NCBI RefSeq assembly: GCF_030063305.1
Contig: NZ_JASISV010000001.1
Location: forward strand, 372,001-436,000
Direction: 5' to 3'
Length of the DNA: 64,000 bases
Source: Salinibacterium sp. G-O1
GTDB lineage: Bacteria; Actinomycetota; Actinomycetes; Actinomycetales; Microbacteriaceae
The stretch's first letter is position 1. The number at the start of each line of letters is the position of its first letter. A program made the translations under genes and the position numbers. The notes below the pieces were generated by a model. It made no database searches. It was not told the origin of the DNA and saw only the letters and a list, made by a program, of their open reading frames with translations. Below, piece by piece: positions 42,276 through 50,709 of the stretch.

Positions 42276-43913
42276 TCAAGCATGATCACCCGAGCCGTCG
42301 ATGATGTCGATGTCGGAACGGTCGCCCAACAGTTCCCAGCGCTGCAGCGAGAACGGCACATTCCCATTCAGCCAGACGTAGTCGTGGAAGTCGCGCGTCG
42401 AGAAAGCGTCCTTCTGCTGGTTGATGGCATCCGTCATCATGCGGATGAGGAGCATCTTGCCCACGTGGTACGACATCGCCAGACCCGGCGTCGCGATGTA
42501 CATCGACGATTCGTCCAGGGCGGTCTCGCGGTCCATGGGAACAAGATCGACGAAGAACTGGGTCGAGTCATGCACGCTGAACTCACCGGTGGCGAGGCTC
42601 ACATCGGCGATAACCCGAAGGCTGCGGAGGCGGTTGAAGTTATGGATGACCTCTTCCGAATGGGGCGCGTCCGTGAACAGCCCCGCCAGCATCATCATCT
42701 CCTCGTTGTAGAAGGCGATCCCTTCGTTCGCCGAGGAGTCGTAGTAGCGGCGACGCAGCGGATTCTCGTGCGCCGACGCCAGAGCAAGCTGCTGGTAGTG
42801 CGCCCCCTCATGCACGATTCCGAGACGGGGATCGCGGGCGTTCGCCGCGTAGAAGTAGGGGAGGTTTGGGGTTGGATCGGGGGAATACGAAATCCCGTCC
42901 ATCTCCAGTCGCTGCTCGCTCGTAAGATCGTCGGTCACTCCGAGCCAACGCAGCGGCTTCACATAGTCGGGAAGTGCGCCGACGAGGTAATGCCGCAGGC
43001 TGTCTGGCTGACTGAGCAGGTTTTCGGACTCGTAGAAGTCGCGAACCTGTTGCTCCTGCCGTGCCTCGCGTGCGACCTGCGCCTCGACGCTCTCCGAGAT
43101 CCTGTCTGCAGCAAGATCGCGGTATCGATTTGTCACGATGGTCTCGGCGACGACCGCTCGTTGGTAGTCCTGGCGGGCGGCGCGCACCATGTCTTCCGGC
43201 TCGGCCGCGATGAGCGCGACGTTTCGAAGGAACCAGATGAATTTTTCGCGACCTACCGCCTGATCGGCGGCCATCGAGTCGGCGTGGGTCTCCAGCCAGC
43301 CCCGGAACGCGCCGAGAGCCGCAGCCGCCGCTGGCGTCACGCTGCGGATTTCGTTGAGCACACCGGCATCCACAAAGCCGTCGAGTTGTTCCACCGACTC
43401 AGCGAACTGGGCCTCAACGTCGGCGAGCATCTCCGCCGCTACCGCCGCGAGGCTGCTGACACCCGCCCGGGAGAGGTTCTGCTGAGCCACTTCGACCTGC
43501 GCAGGAATCGCCTTTGCCGCGATGAGGAGGGCCTGCTGTCGGTCCGCCGAGAACGGAGGCACTTGAAGCAAGCGGTCGAACCACGGTCCAAGGATCTGAC
43601 TGGTCAGGAAGACAGCGTCTTTCTCCCAGTTGCGCAGCGTGTCGATGTCCCAGATAACCCGGGCCAGGGCTGAGCCGATCAGTCGATAGTCAACCTGCAC
43701 TGGCACGGGCTCTGCAGTGACGTCCATTGCGAACCAGCGCGCGTGGAACTCGTCATACCGGCTCCGGATGTCATCAATGGCGGGAACAGTGAACTGGGGC
43801 ACCCAATCGACGGCGCGGTCAACTCGGGGAATGTCGTCGCCCGTGTGGAAGGCAATTGCGTTCCGCCACTGCCAGACCTCGGAGCCTAGTTGTTGTACAG
43901 CTTCATGTCCCAT
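42276..43913 (-). CDS. DUF885 family protein (putative metallopeptidase)
   Basis: 545 residues from the ATG at 43913 (AGGAG seven bases upstream; the frame runs further upstream into the PPOX gene without family-like sequence). The DUF885 metal motif IVHEGAHYQQL is followed by the second-Glu block NEGIAFYNEEMMMLAG and the C-terminal PGLAMSYHVGKMLL and FHDYVWLNGNVPF. DUF885 proteins have a thermolysin-like zinc site with an HExxH-related HEGxH. No signal peptide is seen, so it should cut imported peptides in the cytoplasm. It sits downstream of PPOX copy 2 and the second dpp set. Confidence 0.88.
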   Translation of the reverse strand: MGHEAVQQLGSEVWQWRNAIAFHTGDDIPRVDRAVDWVPQFTVPAIDDIRSRYDEFHARWFAMDVTAEPVPVQVDYRLIGSALARVIWDIDTLRNWEKDAVFLTSQILGPWFDRLLQVPPFSADRQQALLIAAKAIPAQVEVAQQNLSRAGVSSLAAVAAEMLADVEAQFAESVEQLDGFVDAGVLNEIRSVTPAAAAALGAFRGWLETHADSMAADQAVGREKFIWFLRNVALIAAEPEDMVRAARQDYQRAVVAETIVTNRYRDLAADRISESVEAQVAREARQEQQVRDFYESENLLSQPDSLRHYLVGALPDYVKPLRWLGVTDDLTSEQRLEMDGISYSPDPTPNLPYFYAANARDPRLGIVHEGAHYQQLALASAHENPLRRRYYDSSANEGIAFYNEEMMMLAGLFTDAPHSEEVIHNFNRLRSLRVIADVSLATGEFSVHDSTQFFVDLVPMDRETALDESSMYIATPGLAMSYHVGKMLLIRMMTDAINQQKDAFSTRDFHDYVWLNGNVPFSLQRWELLGDRSDIDIIDGSGDHA

Positions 43914-44013
43914 GTGATCTCCTTTGATGAGCTCCAACACCTGGGGCGTTGTGAGCGGTTGTATGTGTAAAGGCGCAACGATCTGACTGCGATTTCGCAG
44001 CCCCCGTCCGCGC

Positions 44014-44385
44014 CTACAGCGGTTTGATTTTGAGGATGACGCGCTCAGATTCGATCTGCTCGGCAACGTACGGGCGGTTGAAATACCGCCATGCGAGGGT
44101 GTCTATGTGCGTGCGCGCCTCGAGCCCGTGCACAAGTTCAACGACAGTCCCGCGCACTTCTGCGTACTCGTACGGGTTGGCTTTGTCCGTGATCAGCACG
44201 ACGACGCGAGGATCCCGCTGAATGTTCTTGTACTTAGCGCGGTGCACTTCGGTGTTGATGATGATGTGCTCATCGTCGCAATCGACCCACATAACCTGTG
44301 CGCACGGCTGACCGTCGGCCCTGAGCGTAGTGAATGACGCGAAGTTTCCCGCAGTTGCGAGATGGCGAACTTTTTCGCTGAGCAT
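44014..44385 (-). CDS. PPOX-class F420-type oxidoreductase (copy 2)
   Basis: 123 residues, same length as the copy at 34194-34565 with 103 identical residues by my alignment. The shared blocks are MLSEKVR at the start, DGQPCAQVMWVDCDDEH, then IIINTEVHRAK, and the end ERVILKIKPL. Most differences fall between residues 82 and 110. AGGAAAGG precedes the ATG. It follows the oppF-like ATPase gene by 123 bases. Each peptide-transport cluster thus ends in one copy, which points to duplication of a functional module. Confidence 0.88.
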   Translation of the reverse strand: MLSEKVRHLATAGNFASFTTLRADGQPCAQVMWVDCDDEHIIINTEVHRAKYKNIQRDPRVVVLITDKANPYEYAEVRGTVVELVHGLEARTHIDTLAWRYFNRPYVAEQIESERVILKIKPL

Positions 44386-44508
44386 TTATGCCTTTCCTGA
44401 GTGGCTATTGGTCGCGCCTCGAGCGCTAGTCGGCGTGATGCTGTTGAGGCGCCGCCAGGAGGGACAGCGCCCCAACAGGGCTTGTGGGAAGTGGGTTGGC
44501 GCAGCGAT

Positions 44509-45501
44509 TCAACGTGGCTCGAGCGTCCTGGTTTCAAGCAATTCCAGACGGACGGCGGGGCCACCCGCCGGCTGATGCCAACACGCTGCGGCGCGTGAAT
44601 CCTCGACAATCACCAGCGAGGGGTCTTCGGTCCTGCAGCGATCCATGGCGACAGGGCAGCGCGGGTGAAAGCGGCAGCCAGTCGGAGGCGCAGCAGGGTC
44701 TGGAACCTCACCCTCTGGGGCTACAGGGGCCGAAGCATCCGGCTCAAGACTGGGAATGGCGCGTACGAGAGCGTCCGTGTATGGGTGCAGTCGTGATTCC
44801 CACAACTTAACCGTTGGTGCCGTTTCTACGATCCGCCCCAGATACATCACGGCGACCTTGTCAGCGATGTGTTGAACCACGGAGAGATCGTGTGAGATGA
44901 AGAGAAGTCCCATTCCGCGTTCTCTGGTCAGATCGACCAGGAGGTTCGCAATTTGGGCCTGGGTCGAGGCATCCAGCGCTGACACTGCCTCATCTGCAAC
45001 GATGACGGATGGTTTGGGGGCCAGCGCTCTGGCGATTGCGATTCTCTGCCGTTGCCCACCGGAGAATTCGTGAGGGTAGCGGTCAGCAATCGCGGCCGAC
45101 AGGCCAACAGATTCGAGAAGCTCGATTGCGACCTTGCGGGCGGAGGAATCGGCCTCAGCGCCGGTCAGGCCGTCTGCAACCTGGCGCCAGATGCGGCGAC
45201 GTGGATTGAGCGACGAGTACGGATCCTGGAACACCATCTGCAGTCCAAGGTCGGCCCTGGGTCGCGCGCGGCGACCGACCGGGCTCACCGGCACGCCATT
45301 GAGTGTCACCTCTCCAGAGGTCAGCTTCTGCAGGCCGACGATGCCGCGTCCCAGTGTCGACTTGCCGCAGCCAGATTCACCGACAAGTCCGACGATCTCG
45401 CCGGAGCCCACTTCGAGAGAAGCGCCGGCGACCGCCCGGACGGGGCGGCGGCCGGGGGTCTTGTAATCGACAATGACATTACGTACTTCAAGAAGCGACA
45501 C
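44509..45501 (-). CDS. Oligopeptide ABC transporter ATPase (OppF type)
   Basis: 330 residues from a GTG. Walker A GESGCGKST, Q-loop VFQDPYSSLNPRRRIWRQVA, signature [16 protein letters not shown], Walker B VIVADEAVSALD and the C-terminal PPTGCRFHPRCPVAMDRC Cys cluster identify the OppF/DppF group. The start lies inside the OppD-like gene (14-base overlap). With OppD it powers the second peptide importer. Confidence 0.93.
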   Translation of the reverse strand: MSLLEVRNVIVDYKTPGRRPVRAVAGASLEVGSGEIVGLVGESGCGKSTLGRGIVGLQKLTSGEVTLNGVPVSPVGRRARPRADLGLQMVFQDPYSSLNPRRRIWRQVADGLTGAEADSSARKVAIELLESVGLSAAIADRYPHEFSGGQRQRIAIARALAPKPSVIVADEAVSALDASTQAQIANLLVDLTRERGMGLLFISHDLSVVQHIADKVAVMYLGRIVETAPTVKLWESRLHPYTDALVRAIPSLEPDASAPVAPEGEVPDPAAPPTGCRFHPRCPVAMDRCRTEDPSLVIVEDSRAAACWHQPAGGPAVRLELLETRTLEPR

Positions 45502-46510
45502 GGGGATCCTTCGGGGTAGCGAGCGCTATATCGAGCAGTTGAGCCCGGTCTGGAAGCGCGCCAAACGGATCGACCGCACATGCTGCGAGGTGACCGTCTT
45601 CGAGTTCACGGAGCCGAGGCACGTCGGCCCGGCATGAGTCGACAGCGAAGACGCAGCGCGGGTGGAACGCACAGCCGCTCGGGCGACGGTCCGGGGTCGC
45701 GGCTTCGCCGGGGATGGGCACGAGGGCCTTGCCGAGCGCCGCTCCCTCCGGAAGAGCGTCAATGAGTGCGCGCGTGTACGGGTGCCGGGTGGAGTTGAGA
45801 ACCTGCGAGATGGAGCCGTTCTCTGCCATCCTCCCGCCGTACATTACGTACAGGCGGTCCGCGACGACATTCATAACGGCAAGGTCGTGCGTGATAAACA
45901 CGACCGCCATCCCCGTCTCGCGGCGCAGTCGATCGAGCAGGTCGAGGATGCCTGCCTGCACTGTCACGTCGAGCGCTGTGGTGATCTCGTCGGCAATGAG
46001 AAGCTTTGGGCCGCAGGCCAGGGCCATCGCGATAGCGATTCGCTGCCGCATTCCACCGGAGAAGCGATGGGGAAATGCTGACAGCGCCGAATGCGGATCT
46101 GGAAGGCGCACCAGCTCGAGGAGTTCGGCTGCACGCGCCCATGCCTGCTTGCGCTTGAGCCCCTGGTGCACCCGCAGGTGTTCCGTTAGCTGAGTTCCAA
46201 TGTTAAGCATGGGATGCAGAGAGGTCATCGGGTCCTGGAACACCATCGCAACATCGGAGCCGCGAACGGCCTGGAGCTGCTTCGGCCGCATCGAGAGCAT
46301 GTCGGCTCCGTCGATTCTCACTTCTCCCGTCGCCGTTGCTCCGGCGGGCAGAAAACCAAGGGACGTCATCGCGGTCACTGTTTTGCCGCTGCCGCTCTCC
46401 CCGGCTATGCCGACAATCTCGCCCGCATTGACGGTGAGGCTGACCGACTCTACAAGAGTGCGGCCGCCACGAAGGTGGATTGAGAGGTTATCTACTTCAA
46501 GCAAGCTCAT
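45488..46510 (-). CDS. Oligopeptide ABC transporter ATPase (OppD type)
   Basis: 340 residues from the ATG at 46510 (AAGGAA six bases upstream); an upstream extension of the frame is not supported. Walker A GESGSGKT, Q-loop VFQDPMTSLHPMLNIG, signature [16 protein letters not shown], Walker B LLIADEITTALD, H-loop VFITHDLAVM and the Cys cluster GCAFHPRCVFAVDSC place it in the OppD/DppD group. In Walker B a Glu-Ile replaces the usual Glu-Pro, a conservative variation. It follows the permease stop by 10 bases. Confidence 0.93.
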   Translation of the reverse strand: MSLLEVDNLSIHLRGGRTLVESVSLTVNAGEIVGIAGESGSGKTVTAMTSLGFLPAGATATGEVRIDGADMLSMRPKQLQAVRGSDVAMVFQDPMTSLHPMLNIGTQLTEHLRVHQGLKRKQAWARAAELLELVRLPDPHSALSAFPHRFSGGMRQRIAIAMALACGPKLLIADEITTALDVTVQAGILDLLDRLRRETGMAVVFITHDLAVMNVVADRLYVMYGGRMAENGSISQVLNSTRHPYTRALIDALPEGAALGKALVPIPGEAATPDRRPSGCAFHPRCVFAVDSCRADVPRLRELEDGHLAACAVDPFGALPDRAQLLDIALATPKDPRVAS

Positions 46511-46520
46511 GTGTCGTTCC

Positions 46521-47438
46521 TTAAAGTTCGCTCGTGGCAACAGAGCGCGCCGAACGCGGATCGAGGGCATCCCGCATAGCGTCTCCTAGAAAATTGAATC
46601 CGAGAACGACGCTGAAAATCGCAAGCCCGGGGAAGAGTGCCACCCAGTAGTTGTAGAACACCGCAGCGCCAGACGAGACCATGGATCCCCACTCTGCAGA
46701 GGGGGGCACGGCGCCCAATCCGAGGAATGACAAGCCAGACAGGAGGAGTACGGCATTCCCAAGCTCAAGCGAGGCGAGCACCAGGACAGGACCCGCCACG
46801 TTGGGCATCACCTCTTTAACCAGGGCCTTGCCGCTCGAGTCGCCGAGCAGGCGGCTTGCTGCCAGATAGTTCGTTTCTCGAAGGCTCAGCACGAGGGAGC
46901 GGGTGACGCGGGCATAGGCGGGCCATGACACAACGACGATCGCCAAAACCGCATTCGTCAGAGATGGGCCGAGGGACGCTGCAACGGCCATGGCGAGGAT
47001 GATCGCAGGAAACGCGAAGAACAGGTCGACGATACGCATGAGGGCAGCATCGACAACACCACCCACGTATCCGGCAATGGCGCCAACGGTCGCGCCAACG
47101 AGAACCGACAGCGTGACGAGCAACACCGCGAGCGGCAGGCTCACACGCGCGCCATAGATCACGCGCGAAAGAATGTCGCGGCCCACGACGTCTGTGCCGA
47201 ACGGATGGTCTGCCGACGGCGCCAGGTATCGGCCGAAATTCTGCGCAAGAGGGTCGTGCGGAGCGACCCATGGCGCCAGGATCGCGAGGATGGTCCAGGT
47301 GAGGATGATGACGATTCCTACGACCGCAAGCGGCCGGCGCCAGGCGGCGGGAAGGCGCTGGCGCGCCGGGAACCATCGGCTGCGCCTAATAGGTATTCCA
47401 TCCGGGGCAAGTGCGGGATCTGCTGCGGGAGAAGTCAT
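46521..47438 (-). CDS. Oligopeptide ABC transporter permease (DppC type), second set
   Basis: 305 residues, six helices. Characteristic blocks: PFGTDVVGRDILSRVIYGAR, GAIAGYVGGVVDAALMRIVD, RETNYLAASRLLGDSSGKAL (EAA-type loop) and GLGAVPPSAEWGSMV. The start overlaps the upstream permease stop by four bases. It is only distantly related to the dppC at 35.5 kb, so the two transporter sets are not a recent whole-operon duplication. Confidence 0.92.
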   Translation of the reverse strand: MTSPAADPALAPDGIPIRRSRWFPARQRLPAAWRRPLAVVGIVIILTWTILAILAPWVAPHDPLAQNFGRYLAPSADHPFGTDVVGRDILSRVIYGARVSLPLAVLLVTLSVLVGATVGAIAGYVGGVVDAALMRIVDLFFAFPAIILAMAVAASLGPSLTNAVLAIVVVSWPAYARVTRSLVLSLRETNYLAASRLLGDSSGKALVKEVMPNVAGPVLVLASLELGNAVLLLSGLSFLGLGAVPPSAEWGSMVSSGAAVFYNYWVALFPGLAIFSVVLGFNFLGDAMRDALDPRSARSVATSEL

Positions 47439-48451
47439 GCTCTGCGAATCCTTGGGTCGATGATGCCATACAAGAAGTCGACGATCAGGTTGACGGTGAT
47501 GTACACGATGGCCACGAAGAGCGTGACGCCAACGATCGCAGGCAGGTCGAGGTTGCTCGCGCTCCTGAACGCGTAGGCTCCGATGCCGGGCCAGCCGAAG
47601 ATCTGCTCGACGAGTACCGTCCCGGCGAGGAGAGAGGCGAAAGCGGTACCCAACACGGTGATGACCGGCACGAGCGCACCACGGAGAACGTGGCGGAGGA
47701 TGACAGTGTGCCTGGGCAGGCCTTTCGCCTCCGCCGCGCGAACGTACTCATTTCCCAGTACCTCAAGCATCGACGATCTCGTGAATCTCAACAGCAAACC
47801 GATCATGGGGGCGGAGAGCACGAGAGCCGGAAGAATCAGGTGCGATATGGCACTGGCGAACAGTGTCAGATCGCCGGCGAGAAGCGAGTCGAGCGTGTAC
47901 ATCCCCGTGACCTGACTGGGCGGGGTCTGACCGGGATTGAGTCGACCGGAAGACGGGAAGACGCGATTGAGGGTCGAGAAGACGTAAACCGCTATGAGGG
48001 CGAGCCAGAAGATCGGGATGGACACGCCACCGAGGCTCACCACCCGCAGCGCTTGATCGACGAGGCCATTAGCGCGCAGCGACGCGACAATTCCGAGACC
48101 TACTCCCACGATGACGGCGACGATCGTGGCGACTATTGCAAGCTCCGCCGATGCGGGTCCAAATTGAGCGAGGTCAGACAGTACGGGCTTCTGCGTGCGA
48201 ATCGACGTGCCGAGATCGCCTCTCAGGAGGTTGCCGAGGTAGATGAAGAACTGAACGTACAGGGGCTGATCGAGGCCATACCTTGCCCGGACCGCAGCTA
48301 CGATCTCTGGATTTCCCGCTGCCCGCTCGCCGAGCCGGGACGTCGCGGCATCCCCGGGAAGCAGCGCGGTGAGAACAAAGGATACGAGGATGATCCCGAC
48401 GGCGAGAATTGCGGCCGACCCGAGTCGGCTAAGGATGAAGCGAAACAACAT
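47435..48451 (-). CDS. Oligopeptide ABC transporter permease (DppB type), second set
   Basis: 338 residues, six helices. Characteristic blocks: FRFILSRLGSAAILAVGIIL, YGLDQPLYVQFFIYLGNLLR, GDLGTSIRTQKPVL, NEYVRAAEAKGLPRHTVILR (EAA-type loop) and EQIFGWPGIGAYAF. It pairs with the DppC-type permease. A 13-bp hairpin lies between it and the upstream binding-protein gene. Confidence 0.92.
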   Translation of the reverse strand: MLFRFILSRLGSAAILAVGIILVSFVLTALLPGDAATSRLGERAAGNPEIVAAVRARYGLDQPLYVQFFIYLGNLLRGDLGTSIRTQKPVLSDLAQFGPASAELAIVATIVAVIVGVGLGIVASLRANGLVDQALRVVSLGGVSIPIFWLALIAVYVFSTLNRVFPSSGRLNPGQTPPSQVTGMYTLDSLLAGDLTLFASAISHLILPALVLSAPMIGLLLRFTRSSMLEVLGNEYVRAAEAKGLPRHTVILRHVLRGALVPVITVLGTAFASLLAGTVLVEQIFGWPGIGAYAFRSASNLDLPAIVGVTLFVAIVYITVNLIVDFLYGIIDPRIRRA

Positions 48452-48493
48452 GAGGGCCTCCCTCTCTCGTCGTCGACCACGCTGTGGTTGCGG

Positions 48494-48536
48494 TAGTGCT
48501 GGTTGACGGCCCGCTGTGAGCCATCAACCAGCACTA
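48494..48536. other. 13-bp hairpin between binding-protein and permease genes
   Basis: TAGTGCTGGTTGA (48494-48506) and TCAACCAGCACTA (48524-48536) pair perfectly around a 17-base loop. It lies five bases after the binding-protein stop on the minus strand, without a T-tract. Such hairpins stabilise the upstream mRNA or partly terminate, so that binding protein exceeds permease. Confidence 0.7.
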
Positions 48537-48541
48537 TCCCA

Positions 48542-50134
48542 TTACTTGCCGATGTAGGTCAGGTCAATTCCGAACACTGCGGAGAAGACTGCTCCCTCAA
48601 TGTCCTTGCCCGCGACCACAGTTGCTGCAGGCTGGAACAGTGGCGCAAAAACGCCGACCTCGTTCATAGTCAGCTGGAACTCGCGGAATATGTCCGCACG
48701 CTCGGCTTCCTCGGTGGCTACCGCCGCTTTATCCGCGAGCGCAACCAGGTCGGGGTTCGAGCCTCCGGTCCAGCCGGCGCGAAGACCAACGAGCTTGTCC
48801 GGTGCGAAGACAAGGTAGTCGGCCGGGTCCGGGTAGTCCGGGTTCCAGAGCCAGAGTCCCATTTGTTCGGTGCCGGCGCGGTAGGAGTCAAGCGCGGTCG
48901 AGATGGGCGCCGGAGCAAGTGTGATCTCGAGCCCGACTTCCTTCAGGTTCGCCTGAACGCGCTCAGCTACAGTTCCGAAGCTAATTCCAGCAACCGAGAA
49001 GTCGCTGGGGTATTCGAGCGAGATCGGGTCGATGTCGCCCAGCTCCTGGACTGCCGCCTTTGCCTTGTCGATATCGCGAACTGCGGCATCTCCCGGCTTG
49101 AGAGCGCCGAAGAATACGCTCGGAATTACACCGGGGACCTGCGCCGAGCCTTCTCCAGCTATCTCCAGCAGACCGTCGTAGTCGAGGCCGTACTTGACTG
49201 CGTCGCGGAAAGCCTGAGTCGAGGTCACCTTGGAGATCTCGGGGCTCGCGTTCGAGAACAGGAAGAAGATCGTTGGCGAGATGCCGCTTTCGATTGCGAG
49301 TTCCGGGTTGGACTCGATTGCGGGCAGCTGGTCAGCGCCGAGGTCGAGTGCGATATCGATGGTGCCGCTCTGAATGTCCATGAGCTGGTTCTCGGCGGTG
49401 GCGTTCTTCAACACGATCTTCTCGTACGCCGCGGGCTCGCCCCAGTAGTTCGGGTTTGCCACGATGACGGTTTCAGTTTCCGTGTTGAAGGTCTCGATGA
49501 TGTACGGTCCGCTACCGGCCGAGGTCGTGTTCAGGAACTCTTCCGCGGTGTCGGTGGTGCTTGCGTCTGCGGCATCCGTTCCGCCGTTTTCCTTGACGAG
49601 CTCGGAGTTGACGATACCCAGCGTCTGGGCGGTGATGATTGCCGGGATCGCGGTGTTGGGCTCGTCCGACGAGATGACGACGGTGCTCTCATCGGGCGCG
49701 GATACTGACAGGCCTTCCATGAGGAAGGAGCCGTTGCCCTGGATGTTCTTGACGCGGTCGAAGGAGAAGACGACATCAGCAGATGTCAGAGGGGTTCCAT
49801 CGGAGAAGACAACATCGTCCCGGAGAGTGAAGGTGTATTCGGTCGCGCCCTCGTTGGCCTCGTAGCTCTCGGCAACCATCGGAATGGGGGTGGTCGCGTC
49901 GCCCTTTGCGAAGGTCAGCAGCGTGTCGTACACAGCACGGCCGAAGATTCCGCCGGTTGTCTCGAAGCTTCGCGCCGGGTCAGCGGTGGACAGGTCGAAG
50001 GACTTGCCGACAACCAGAGTGGTCTTCGCTGTGCTGGCCTCGGGTGCTGTCGAGTTTCCCGAAGTGCATCCGGTCAGCGCGAGAGCACCCGCGAGTACGG
50101 CAGCGACGATTGCGCCGCCACGTGAGATTCTCAT
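48542..50134 (-). CDS. Family-5 peptide-binding lipoprotein, second set
   Basis: 530 residues from the ATG at 50134 (AAAGGA upstream); two earlier ATGs in frame have no ribosome site. Lipobox LTGC (Cys23). SBP_bac_5 blocks: FDLSTADPARSFETTGGIFG, DTLLTFAKGD, LRDDVVFSDGTPLTSADVVF, TSAGSGPYIIETFNTETETV, PNYWGEPAAYEKI, AFRDAVKYGLDYDGLLEIAG. It heads the second peptide-transport operon and is preceded by the SnoaL-like and FAD oxidoreductase genes on the same strand, 63 bases away, so it may share their transcript. Confidence 0.93.
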   Translation of the reverse strand: MRISRGGAIVAAVLAGALALTGCTSGNSTAPEASTAKTTLVVGKSFDLSTADPARSFETTGGIFGRAVYDTLLTFAKGDATTPIPMVAESYEANEGATEYTFTLRDDVVFSDGTPLTSADVVFSFDRVKNIQGNGSFLMEGLSVSAPDESTVVISSDEPNTAIPAIITAQTLGIVNSELVKENGGTDAADASTTDTAEEFLNTTSAGSGPYIIETFNTETETVIVANPNYWGEPAAYEKIVLKNATAENQLMDIQSGTIDIALDLGADQLPAIESNPELAIESGISPTIFFLFSNASPEISKVTSTQAFRDAVKYGLDYDGLLEIAGEGSAQVPGVIPSVFFGALKPGDAAVRDIDKAKAAVQELGDIDPISLEYPSDFSVAGISFGTVAERVQANLKEVGLEITLAPAPISTALDSYRAGTEQMGLWLWNPDYPDPADYLVFAPDKLVGLRAGWTGGSNPDLVALADKAAVATEEAERADIFREFQLTMNEVGVFAPLFQPAATVVAGKDIEGAVFSAVFGIDLTYIGK

Positions 50135-50197
50135 CAGGGTCGTTCCTTTCATTTCCATTGGAGTTGCAGTGGTTGGTGCAGGGTGGTGGTCTGTGTC

Positions 50198-50602
50198 TTA
50201 GTGCGCTGGTGAAGCAATCACGTCTTCGTGGTTGTGGGCCACGCGCCACCCCTCCGGGGTGCGGCGCCAGACTCCGGTGTTGCGAATGCGTTCGTCGGGG
50301 GTGTCGCCCTCAAAACGAACTACGAGGATGTGACGCAGTACGGCGACGTCGCCCCACACGTCGATGACCTGATCGAACGCCTCGAGCGACGAAACCTTCG
50401 CCTGGTCATCGCCTGTCGGTCGGGCTGCACGAACAGCGTTCAGACCGTCGAGGCCACGCACGAGTGCCTCATGCTCTGAATCCCAGATCGTGCAGTCCGG
50501 GTGGATGTGCCGGTCGATGCGGGGCCGGTCCTGCGTTTGAAATCCGCGGTACATCTCGTTCTGGCCGTGCCAGATCTCTGCCTTGTCGGTCTCGATCGTC
50601 AT
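50198..50602 (-). CDS. SnoaL-like/NTF2-fold protein (copy 1)
   Basis: 134 residues. NTF2-like blocks: YRGFQTQDRPRIDRHIHPDC, TIWDSEHEALVRGLDGLNAV, VAVLRHILVVRF, RIRNTGVWRRTPEGWRVAHN and a final HEDV. Proteins of this fold are small isomerases, dehydratases or ligand binders with a conical pocket. A paralogue lies at 51956-52351 on the other side of the FAD oxidoreductase. Function unknown; isomerisation or dehydration of the oxidase product is a reasonable guess. Confidence 0.85.
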   Translation of the reverse strand: MTIETDKAEIWHGQNEMYRGFQTQDRPRIDRHIHPDCTIWDSEHEALVRGLDGLNAVRAARPTGDDQAKVSSLEAFDQVIDVWGDVAVLRHILVVRFEGDTPDERIRNTGVWRRTPEGWRVAHNHEDVIASPAH

Positions 50603-50672
50603 CCGTTATCCGTTCGTCCGGGAATGGCTGGTGTTGCTGCGCTGGCAGTCGCTTGAACCGTGAGCCTACACG

Positions 50673-50700
50673 GGTGTTGCAATGTTGAACAAGTGTTCGT
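50673..50700. promoter_or_regulatory. GAACA-AG-TGTTC palindrome upstream of SnoaL-like gene
   Basis: A 12-base palindrome, GAACAAGTGTTC at about 50687-50698, lies some 85 bases before the SnoaL-like start. It resembles the GTTC/GAAC half-sites seen at 41.87 and 61.93 kb, though the core differs. Weak to moderate. Confidence 0.35.
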
Positions 50701-50709
50701 CTTGCGCAC

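Noticed and set aside
42282-43673. 463-codon plus-strand frame
   Set aside because: It is antisense to the DUF885 gene, which has the conserved HEGAH motif and a strong ribosome site.
47411-48496. 361-codon plus-strand frame
   Set aside because: It is antisense to a clear DppB-type permease. Its Asp/Glu/Arg-rich composition is typical of the complement of a membrane protein gene.
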